NCBI GenBank assembly: GCA_017477035.1
Contig: JAFUXW010000167.1
Span: forward strand, 1-7,840
Origin: Alphaproteobacteria bacterium
GTDB taxonomy: Bacteria; Pseudomonadota; Alphaproteobacteria; RF32; CAG-239
DNA length: 7,840 bases
Reading direction: 5' to 3'
Positions 1 through 4,904 of the stretch are shown piece by piece. Position 1 is the stretch's first letter, and the number at the start of each line of letters is the position of its first letter. Under the pieces are notes generated by a model, which was not told the origin of the DNA, did not search any database, and saw nothing but the letters and a program-made list of their open reading frames with translations. Both the position numbers and the translations under genes were made by a program.

Positions 1-1
1 A

Positions 2-58
2 ACTTCTCCTAAGGATGATGAGAATATTATCTCTACAATGTACTATCTATATAGATAA
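2..58 (+). CDS. possible C-terminal tail of a plus-strand gene cut by the window edge
   Basis: A reading frame open from the left edge reads TSPKDDENIISTMYYLYR and stops at TAA 56-58. A second frame is also open and stops at TAA 60-62, so even the frame is uncertain. I prefer the first because its charged, hydrophilic composition looks more protein-like. A terminator-type hairpin begins eight bases after the stop, which fits the end of a gene, although that hairpin has its better T-tract on the other strand. The product cannot be recognised from this fragment. Confidence 0.3.
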   Translation, partial: TSPKDDENIISTMYYLYR

Positions 59-60
59 AT

Positions 61-88
61 AAAAAAAGCCCTCTGTTACTGAGGGCTT
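61..88 (-). terminator. rho-independent terminator, best in the minus direction
   Basis: AAGCCCTC (66-73) pairs perfectly with GAGGGCTT (81-88) around a 7-nt loop. Read on the minus strand, the stem is followed by a run of T and then ATTTATC, a classical intrinsic terminator. On the plus strand it is followed only by CTCTCTT, so it could act bidirectionally but is stronger for minus-strand transcription, that is, for RNA coming from the tandem array at 91-350. Confidence 0.7.
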
Positions 89-90
89 CT

Positions 91-350
91 CTCTTAATCC
101 TATTCCCCGCTTCCCCGCCAGGGAAAGATACTCAATGAACGATTTCGGTTTCATTTTCATTGGCAAGAGCATCTCTTTATCCTTCCATCGGCTTGGCCGG
201 CCGATGAAAGATACACAACAGGCGATTAAAATCTTTCATTCCTGTCGGAAAGAGCTTTTCCTATCCTTTGACTGAAATTGTACTCCGGTCAAAGATACGC
301 GATAGGCTATTAAAATCTTTCGTTCCTATCGGAGGAAAGTACCTTAAGGT
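91..350. repeat. three tandem ~84-nt units with covarying hairpins
   Basis: AAAGATAC recurs at 124, 207 and 291 (spacing 83 and 84), and a linker with ATCC recurs at 97, 179 and 263. Each unit has two hairpins flanking AAAGATAC. The first uses TTCCC/GGGAA (103-107 with 121-125), CATCGGC/GCCGATG (186-192 with 200-206) and TTTGAC/GTCAAA (267-272 with 288-293). The second uses CAATGAA/TTCATTG (133-139 with 156-162), ACAGG/CCTGT (218-222 with 241-245) and CGATAGG/CCTATCG (300-306 with 325-331). Stem sequences change between units while pairing is kept, which indicates selection on structure. The second loop of units 2 and 3 contains ATTAAAATCTTTC, whose ATCTTT can pair with the upstream AAAGAT and would form an H-type pseudoknot with hairpin 2. 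Unit 1 keeps only GAAA/TTTC of this pairing. There is no protein-coding signal here. Confidence 0.8.
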
Positions 351-356
351 AATTGT

Positions 357-384
357 AATATAACATATATTTTGTAAAAATCAA
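357..384 (-). promoter_or_regulatory. putative sigma70-type promoter for the array RNA
   Basis: On the minus strand, TTGATT (384-379), a 16-nt spacer and TATATT (362-357) are preceded by TGT at 365-363, an extended -10 element. Initiation about seven bases later falls at the border of the tandem array. The surrounding 351-425 is extremely AT-rich, so a chance match is possible. Confidence 0.4.
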
Positions 385-420
385 TAAATAAATTGAAAAA
401 TTACTAAAATACTTACTTAA

Positions 421-975
421 AGTTATATTGAAAACGTTACAAATCGACTGAACAACAACACAAATAACGGTCAAGTCACTACAAATTCCGACTATACGGT
501 CAACACCGAAAGCTTAGTCGGTAAACCGAGCAGTTATTTCCAGAATAACAACACAAGCGGTTTGAGTAATCAAAATGTAGATACATTGCAAACAACAAAT
601 CAACAATCTCCAATTCAGCAAATTGTTGGAGGTGCAATGGATATGGCATCCGAGTATTTTAAAATGAAAAATCATGGTTATAAAAATTTGGATGATTATC
701 ATCATTGTAAAGCAAATTTCAATGCGGCAGCACGATGACCTTATGGTTATAACACTGCCAAGGCCTTGGGAGATGCAAAAGAAAAATTTGACTTTTATTG
801 GAACCAGTACTATAAGGGATTAGATGAGGATGAAGCCCAAAAAGATAGATTTCATGATTTGCGTGTAAATGCGACAGGACGATTACGAGGAAATTCCGGA
901 GTATATCATAATGCACAAGATGCTTGTGCAGATTATCGCAATAAAAATCCGGCTTTTCCTAAGAAATATTGGTAA
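421..975 (+). pseudogene. serum amyloid A-like domain protein, interrupted by an in-frame TGA and lacking a start
   Basis: One frame runs from just after TAA 418-420 to TAA 973-975 and is broken only by TGA 736-738. The first part (427-627) is rich in Asn, Thr, Gln and Ser, like a linker. The part from about 628 aligns without gaps, from memory, to vertebrate serum amyloid A. GAMDM matches GARDM, DDYHHCKANFNAAAR matches DKYFHARGNYDAAKR, and PYGYNTAKALGDAKE matches PGGVWAAEAISDARE. The C-terminal YRNKNPAFPKKY resembles FRPAGLPEKY. The TGA lies exactly where the family has the Gly of its Arg-Gly-Pro signature, so one GGA-to-TGA change explains it. No ATG with a ribosome site exists upstream, and base composition changes sharply near 425, so the 5' end also seems lost. 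The next gene starts 11 nt downstream and was probably cotranscribed. The function of bacterial SAA-like domains is not known to me. Confidence 0.72.
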
Positions 976-986
976 GCTGAGATATT

Positions 987-1373
987 ATGCATTATTCAAA
1001 AGTAATTAAAATTTGTATCATTTTAGCAGTTCTGTTATTTGGTAGTTGGAAGTATTTTGTTTTTTTAGAACAGAATGGCTGTTTGGATGAAGGTAATGTT
1101 TGGGATTACAACGAAAATCGTTGCCGTGAAGATTGTTTAGCCTGGAACAAAATTAACGGTTGCATTAAGTTGACAGATGGCCAAATAGAACTTTTCAAAA
1201 AATGTCGTTATAAATCGGCAGGTTGTGTGGCTAAAGAAGTTTTTGAAGAAATTTGCTTAAATAATAACTTGCCGCTAAATAAAAAGACTGAAGAATGTGA
1301 TACGGAATTTACATTGGATAAATGTCATAAACTCGGTGAAGATTGGATTTATCCTAAAAGCTGTGAAAAATAA
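987..1373 (+). CDS. membrane-anchored Cys-rich small protein, unknown function
   Basis: The product has 128 residues. Residues 6-27 form a hydrophobic signal-anchor after a short basic N-terminus, with no lipobox cysteine. The remaining ~100 residues hold ten cysteines (32, 46, 50, 59, 73, 80, 90, 104, 113, 126), an even number that suggests five disulfides in an exported, periplasm-facing domain. A CLDEGNVWDYNENRCREDC stretch stands out and pairs naturally with later Cys pairs. The start ATG 987 has a weak GAG upstream and follows the SAA-like reading frame by 11 nt, so both were likely one transcript. A terminator follows at 1411-1435. I do not recognise the family. A partner or immunity role for the broken upstream gene is only a guess from position. 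Confidence 0.75.
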   Translation: MHYSKVIKICIILAVLLFGSWKYFVFLEQNGCLDEGNVWDYNENRCREDCLAWNKINGCIKLTDGQIELFKKCRYKSAGCVAKEVFEEICLNNNLPLNKKTEECDTEFTLDKCHKLGEDWIYPKSCEK

Positions 1374-1410
1374 TAAATTTAAACAACTTACAGCTTAAAT
1401 GAATCTCAAG

Positions 1411-1435
1411 AGCCGATTGACAATCGGCTTTTTTT
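1411..1435 (+). terminator. rho-independent terminator after the Cys-rich gene
   Basis: AGCCGATT (1411-1418) and AATCGGCT (1422-1429) form a perfect 8-bp stem with a 3-nt loop, followed by seven T (1429-1435). It lies 38 bases past the stop of the Cys-rich gene. It also argues against starting the next gene at the ATG at 1399. Confidence 0.85.
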
Positions 1436-1479
1436 ATTATATTTTGAATAAAATTAAAAACAAAACCACAGGTAGCAAA

Positions 1480-1995
1480 ATGAAAAAGATAGAGAAATCA
1501 AAACTTATCAAAACCATTTTATTACTGCTCTCAACACTCCTTTTTCCTTTGCAATTTTTTAGTATCGCTTTTTATTTTATTCCAAGTTTGTATATTGGTG
1601 TTGCCGTTCCTTATTTAATCTGGAAAATCTGGTTCGGTAAAGATAATCAGAAAATTAAGAAAATTACTCTAACTTGGAAATTGCCAATTATAATCTTCTT
1701 GGCTTGTGCTATGTTTGGAATAGAAATATTGTTAATTTTTCTTGTTCCACTCACGTTACCATTTATTTGGAAATTGATTTTCTTCACTTTTTCATTATTA
1801 CTACTTCGGTGCATAACCTATGCAATGATGATTTTTGTATGGCAATCTGATATTTTAGTGTCATACAGAAAGTTAATATATGCTTTTATATTAGCATATT
1901 GTATTGCTGTATCATATTTTGTATATTCGAGTATAAATGCTCCGGACACGGATGATTATAGTATTCCTTTTTCTGAATATATGTCATCAAGATGA
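1480..1995 (+). CDS. multi-pass integral membrane protein, unknown
   Basis: The product has 171 residues from ATG 1480. This start is chosen because AGGTAG (1470-1475) precedes it closely, and the upstream in-frame ATG at 1399 would place a terminator hairpin inside the gene. The protein begins MKKIEKSK and then has about four or five hydrophobic segments, near residues 11-32, 34-51, 67-90, 92-116 and 125-147. The loops are short, basic residues follow the second segment (KDNQKIKK), and the C-terminal tail is acidic and polar (NAPDTDDYS). The layout suggests an inner-membrane protein, but there is no catalytic motif and I recognise no family. TGA 1993-1995 ends the frame, with TAA two codons later as backup, and a terminator follows at 2024. 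Confidence 0.65.
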   Translation: MKKIEKSKLIKTILLLLSTLLFPLQFFSIAFYFIPSLYIGVAVPYLIWKIWFGKDNQKIKKITLTWKLPIIIFLACAMFGIEILLIFLVPLTLPFIWKLIFFTFSLLLLRCITYAMMIFVWQSDILVSYRKLIYAFILAYCIAVSYFVYSSINAPDTDDYSIPFSEYMSSR

Positions 1996-2023
1996 ATATA
2001 ACGAGCTTTGTCACTAAAAGAAT

Positions 2024-2049
2024 GAGGCCTTGTGGCCTCCTTAATTTTT
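2024..2049 (+). terminator. rho-independent terminator
   Basis: GAGGCC (2024-2029) pairs with GGCCTC (2034-2039) around TTGT, followed by CTTAATTTTT. It ends transcription of the membrane-protein gene upstream. The T-tract is imperfect. Confidence 0.65.
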
Positions 2050-2080
2050 AAAAATTTATGTAATTTTAATTTTTGTATGT

Positions 2081-2107
2081 TACAATGCTAATGTTTTGAA
2101 AGAAAGG
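2081..2107 (+). promoter_or_regulatory. possible -10 box and ribosome site for the Fic fragment
   Basis: TACAAT (2081-2086) is a good -10 candidate downstream of a terminator, but I find no convincing -35. AGAAAGG (2101-2107) lies 8 nt before ATG 2116 and supports that start. Both suggest the truncated gene may still be expressed. Confidence 0.4.
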
Positions 2108-2115
2108 CTGAATTT

Positions 2116-2535
2116 ATGGGAAAAGACCCTTTTAAAGAGTATCTCCGTCAATCAGAACCAAGCAAGCGTGATAAGAGTTATGCTTGGGATACCGCTATCG
2201 GGTTACAGGATGTTGATGGATTAAAGACCTCCGAATACTTGAAAGATACGGCAATCAAAAATATTGAAGGTGATATTACCATTGATGAAGTCCAAAAACT
2301 CCTTAATACCTACTATAAAGAAAACATCAAAAAGAGCGAAAAAGACCGAACTGAAGAAGCCGATAAAGTTTCTGCCAGAATTGCAAAGATTTTATCGGAA
2401 AAGGCTTTCAGTTTTTCTGCAAATGAATATATATCTTTGCTATTTAACCTTATATTTCTATCGGATTACAAAGATAGTTTTTTATTTAAACCATTTATTC
2501 ATACAAAGTGCAGAAATACCGAAAAATTAATTTGA
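2116..2535 (+). pseudogene. N-terminal stub of a Fic-family (Fido) protein with VbhA-like helix region
   Basis: The first ~107 residues match, from memory, the start of bacterial Fic proteins. There is an entry motif KDPFKEYLRQSEPSKRDKSY, a VbhA-like antitoxin segment near residues 40-67 (TAIKNIEGDITIDEVQKLL), and the lead-in to the Fic core, ARIAKILSEKAFSFSANEYI (residues 87-106). Intact members continue into a helix with His and Lys and later the HxFxxGN(G/T)R AMPylation loop. Here the text departs from family after residue ~108 (near base 2440) and ends 31 residues later. No Fic motif is seen in any frame to 2872. The residue four before Glu51 is Ile, not the Ser/Thr of the usual inhibitory (S/T)xxxE(G/N) motif. 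The gene is thus a fragment that cannot be catalytic, although its start, ribosome site and antitoxin-like part remain. Confidence 0.7.
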
Positions 2536-2872
2536 CTTTTGGGACCTATTTTGTATGCTTTATTTAAGTTATTTAAGGGTGAGACAGTCAGGTGTGATAG
2601 TTTGTTTCCCCCCTACAATAGAGAAAAGTTTTGTAGAATCAAGAATTTAATGGGTTGGCAAAAATACTTCCAACCACTTCACCCACAGTTCAAAAATCGT
2701 CAGAAATGGCGATTTTTTCTTTCATATACAAGCATTTAATCTGGTTCGAATATTTGATACCAAATATACCATACAGCGGACAATCTTCGAACTTTTTAGG
2801 ACAGGAAGATAATATAATTAAGGTGTTATGGATTTGTTGAACCTACTTTTTAGTTCTAGTATCAAAATAAAT
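2536..2872. other. gene-free region between convergent genes
   Basis: This 337-base stretch lies between the Fic stub and the minus-strand gene. Short open frames here have coding-unlike content and cover a terminator, so I do not call genes. It contains a hairpin, GGTTGG (2653-2658) with CCAACC (2670-2675), and a terminator at 2692-2719. It presumably replaced the lost 3' part of the Fic gene. I see no transposase remnant and no flanking repeat. Confidence 0.6.
2692..2719 (+). terminator. rho-independent terminator
   Basis: AAAAATCGTC (2692-2701) pairs with GGCGATTTTT (2708-2717), with one G-T wobble and a 6-nt loop. The T-run ends in CTTTC. The A-run before the stem allows weaker action for opposite-strand transcription from the gene at 2873. 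Confidence 0.65.
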
Positions 2873-3271
2873 CTAACTGCGAAAATTATCTGTTTCCACA
2901 CCTGTTTTAGCATTTTTATTTTTCTGAATATTTTGTGACATTTTCACAATTCTGGCGCGAAGATTATTGGTAGCCAAAACTTTAGCATCAGGCATTGTTA
3001 TCCAATCCGGAATTTGATTTAAATCAGGTTGTTCCAAAACTTTACGATATAGTTGCAAATTCAATTCAGAAAAAGGGATTCGTTTGTGCTGATTTATCAG
3101 CTCGCGTTTTTCCATCAATCCGGCTAAATACTTATCAGCAAAGTCTTTATACTTAGCCATATCAAACCCCAAACACCCTATTGCATCCAGTTCTTCGTCT
3201 GTATATGGTAAAATACACATTTTATTAAGCCAGAATGTGGCTTCTTTAAATAATGGTAGTTCTTTAGCCAT
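2873..3271 (-). CDS. uncharacterised soluble protein, second gene of a coupled pair
   Basis: The product has 132 residues, with no signal peptide and no membrane segment. It is largely helical and charged: an N-terminal half with FWLNKMCILPYTDEELDAIG, a Lys/Glu-rich middle, and a polar Asn/Lys-rich tail likely to be disordered. ATG 3271 is preceded by AGAGGA about 8 nt away and overlaps the stop of the upstream gene by eight bases (ATGGCTAA), which indicates translational coupling. The two products may therefore be needed in fixed ratio or interact. I do not recognise the family. The stop is TAG, and no clear terminator follows. Confidence 0.7.
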   Translation of the reverse strand: MAKELPLFKEATFWLNKMCILPYTDEELDAIGCLGFDMAKYKDFADKYLAGLMEKRELINQHKRIPFSELNLQLYRKVLEQPDLNQIPDWITMPDAKVLATNNLRARIVKMSQNIQKNKNAKTGVETDNFRS

Positions 3272-4172
3272 TCTGAATTCCTCTACTTCTCATATCAGAT
3301 ATATTGGGTTGATTTTTATCGGTTGAAGTTTGCTGTTTTGCATCTTGAATCAATCTATACTTTTCCCACTTTGAAAATTCTCTAAATTCCTTGGTATTAA
3401 AAACTATTTCCGCAGCCTGTTCCGATTTTTCGGCAACATATTTAACAAGTAATTTAAAGTCGTTCATTCCGCCTCCGGCACTATTAATCGTTAAATCAAC
3501 TTCTTTTTTTGCTTGTTGAGGAGTTAATGCTTTTTCAATATTATCGTTCAACATTATTACTTGTGCCGAAAATATAGGTCCGCCTATTGCATTCATTTTT
3601 TCATCTTCGCTCAAATTTTCATCTGAAAATATATTTTCGGCATATTTAGCTATATTATAAAAATTTTTCAATAAGCGTGATGTAATACTTTCAAAATCTT
3701 TATACGCTTCTGCATATTCAAAATCATCACCATTATCACGCAACACTTCTCTTATTTTAGATATTTTCAATGCTGCAGCAACCATATGTAATTTATCATC
3801 TTCTGGAGTATCTTCTATAATTTGAATAAATTTATCTTGTAGATTATCATTCCCTCTTAATTCAGGATTAAAATTTTCAAGTCTTTCGACAACTTCAACT
3901 GCGCAAGCTGTTCCTAATATCGGCTCAAGATAATGCGACAACTTATCATTCGGCAGCTGCATATTTACTCCCCTATTACTTATTTCGTTTGCATACTTTA
4001 TTAATGATTTCATTGCTTCTGATTTATCGTCAATACCTATAAGCTTATCAGCAATTTCATTTCTGTCCGATGAAGATAAATTTTCAAAATTTTTCAAAAA
4101 ACCAGAGAGCACAGGTTTTGCTAATGCTCCTAATTTTTCTTGTAAAACCGGTTCCAATTTATCCTCAGACAT
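3264..4172 (-). CDS. uncharacterised helical cytosolic protein, first gene of a coupled pair
   Basis: The product has 302 residues from ATG 4172 (MSEDKLEPVLQEKLG). This start is chosen because AGGAGA lies 6 nt upstream. The longer GTG at 4205 and the ATG at 4187 would lie in, or only just past, a near-consensus promoter. The protein is acidic, almost entirely predicted helix and free of transmembrane segments. Features are repeated short helices with Leu/Ile heptad-like spacing (residues ~5-60), a middle with NFNPELRGNDNL and EDTPEDDK, and a glycine turn SAGGGMNDF near residue 235. The last ~25 residues are polar and probably disordered. No catalytic motif or known family is recognised. It overlaps the next gene by eight bases and has its own promoter. 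A scaffold or adaptor role is only speculation. Confidence 0.7.
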   Translation of the reverse strand: MSEDKLEPVLQEKLGALAKPVLSGFLKNFENLSSSDRNEIADKLIGIDDKSEAMKSLIKYANEISNRGVNMQLPNDKLSHYLEPILGTACAVEVVERLENFNPELRGNDNLQDKFIQIIEDTPEDDKLHMVAAALKISKIREVLRDNGDDFEYAEAYKDFESITSRLLKNFYNIAKYAENIFSDENLSEDEKMNAIGGPIFSAQVIMLNDNIEKALTPQQAKKEVDLTINSAGGGMNDFKLLVKYVAEKSEQAAEIVFNTKEFREFSKWEKYRLIQDAKQQTSTDKNQPNISDMRSRGIQNG

Positions 4173-4195
4173 TGTAAATCTCCTCATTTTATCTA

Positions 4196-4224
4196 ATTTT
4201 AGCACCTCCTGTATTTTTTGTCAA
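4196..4224 (-). promoter_or_regulatory. near-consensus sigma70 promoter for the two-gene unit
   Basis: On the minus strand, TTGACA (4224-4219), exactly 17 nt and TAAAAT (4201-4196) form a -35/-10 pair. Initiation about seven bases on gives a leader of ~20 nt carrying AGGAGA before ATG 4172. The AGGAGG in the spacer is part of the promoter, not a ribosome site. Confidence 0.75.
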
Positions 4225-4248
4225 CTATTTTGTGTAAGATTTTTAGCT

Positions 4249-4272
4249 AAAAAATAAGCCCCAAATGGGGCT
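4249..4272 (-). terminator. rho-independent terminator of the small membrane-protein gene
   Basis: On the minus strand, AGCCCC (4272-4267 complement) pairs with GGGGCT around a 4-nt loop, followed by TATTTTTT. It lies 14 bases beyond the stop at 4287 and separates this gene from the promoter of the next minus-strand unit. Confidence 0.8.
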
Positions 4273-4286
4273 ATAATTACATGACG

Positions 4287-4754
4287 TTATTTTACTTTTT
4301 GTTTTATCAATTTTACAAGTTCATCGCGGTCTTCTGGAGCTATTATGTCATACAAAGGAATTGAAAAAGCCGTAAAATCACAATTGTGTTTTTGCAAGAA
4401 GTTATATTCATATTTAATACCCTTCTTTGGATGCAAAATCAGCACCGGCATTTTCTTAAACCAGCATCGCACTACTTTTTCCTCAGTTCTTTCAATATCT
4501 TTCCAATCCAGTGGATTGCAATGGTCAATTTTTATACTTTTATCGCTAACCAAAGCCATAGGGTGTTTCAATAAATATTTATAGCACCATGCTGCAACTG
4601 ATACAAACACACACCCCAATATCACATAGGATTGCGGATATGTAAATATTGTCGGACATTTTAATACGCAATAAATCACTTTTGCAACTAATAAAATATT
4701 AAAAACAAGCCATAAATTTAATCTCTTAAAACTGTAGTAATATACCTTATTCAT
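4287..4754 (-). CDS. small two-helix membrane protein with a PH-like C-terminal domain (STM3941-like)
   Basis: The product has 155 residues from ATG 4754. This start is fixed by AAGGAG (4766-4761) 6 nt upstream, and the longer ATG at 4793 would overlap the promoter. It has two hydrophobic helices, near residues 13-32 and 43-62, then a ~90-residue cytosolic domain with alternating beta-strand pattern. That domain reads PMALVSDKSIKIDH, then LDWKDIERTEEKVV, a strand LILHP and a final helix EDRDELVKLIKQKVK. This order (two helices, 'leu-x-asp-x-gly/ser' strand, trp-asp-ile, C-terminal helix) resembles the poorly known STM3941 family of PH-like membrane proteins. That similarity is from memory and moderate. 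It is a single-gene unit with its own promoter and terminator. Its cellular role is unknown. Confidence 0.72.
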   Translation of the reverse strand: MNKVYYYSFKRLNLWLVFNILLVAKVIYCVLKCPTIFTYPQSYVILGCVFVSVAAWCYKYLLKHPMALVSDKSIKIDHCNPLDWKDIERTEEKVVRCWFKKMPVLILHPKKGIKYEYNFLQKHNCDFTAFSIPLYDIIAPEDRDELVKLIKQKVK

Positions 4755-4783
4755 TGAACTCTCCTTATACAAACACACCAAGT

Positions 4784-4813
4784 ATTGTATCACAAAATAA
4801 TCCTTTTGAGCAA
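4784..4813 (-). promoter_or_regulatory. extended -10 promoter for the STM3941-like gene
   Basis: On the minus strand, TTGCTC (4813-4808), an 18-nt spacer and TACAAT (4789-4784) are preceded by TGA, giving an extended -10 element. The leader before ATG 4754 would be about 23 nt and includes the AAGGAG ribosome site. Confidence 0.6.
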
Positions 4814-4904
4814 GATATTTCTAAAAATTGTTAAATTATCGAAAATAAACTTGCTAAAATCTACATTTAACTGCTAAATATAGTTATGTTTGGAGATTTT
4901 ACAG

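Larger units (their letters stand above)
60..350 (-). ncRNA. candidate ~290-nt structured RNA carrying the tandem array
   Basis: On the minus strand a promoter-like element (357-384) would start transcription near 350, at the edge of the third unit. A strong intrinsic terminator (88-61) lies just past the first unit. The predicted RNA therefore contains exactly the three tandem two-hairpin units and a terminator hairpin. The linkers between units read AGGAUA or AGGAUU on this strand and may be single-stranded. I recognise no known RNA family. Transcription on the plus strand is not excluded, because stems are symmetric and one wobble pair (T273 with G287) slightly favours plus. The structural signal is good; the transcript assignment is an inference. 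Confidence 0.5.

Noticed and set aside
100..350. CRISPR array or integron attC-like cassette sites
   Set aside because: Repeats are not near-identical, units are ~84 nt with changing stems, and there are no constant short repeats with unique spacers. There is no GTTRRRY core or integrase.
736..738. TGA as a sense codon (Trp) or selenocysteine
   Set aside because: Conserved genes here use TGG for Trp, and the polyferredoxin ends in TGA-TAA. The family residue at this site is Gly, not Cys or Trp, and no SECIS-like hairpin was evident just downstream.
514..916. Minus-strand frames opposite the SAA-like pseudogene
   Set aside because: The plus frame has clear family similarity; the antisense frames are Ile/His/Leu-rich shadows.
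766..975. Independent gene starting at TTG 766
   Set aside because: It is the 3' part of the interrupted SAA-like frame, and no ribosome site precedes the TTG.
1399..1479. Upstream start for the membrane protein
   Set aside because: It would contain the terminator at 1411-1435; ATG 1480 has its own AGGTAG.
2743..2762. tRNA 3'-end or attachment site (GGTTCGAA ... ACCA)
   Set aside because: The T-stem does not pair, no acceptor or anticodon arm lies upstream, and no second copy is seen in the window.
2539..2840. Two short plus-strand frames after the Fic stub
   Set aside because: They run across a hairpin and a terminator, have no ribosome site and show no recognisable protein content.
4173..4205. 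GTG or upstream ATG start for the 302-residue protein
   Set aside because: The GTG is inside the promoter spacer, and the ATG at 4187 falls at the predicted transcript start with no ribosome site. ATG 4172 has AGGAGA at 6 nt.
4345..4584. Plus-strand frames opposite the STM3941-like gene
   Set aside because: They are antisense shadows of a gene that has its own promoter, ribosome site and terminator.
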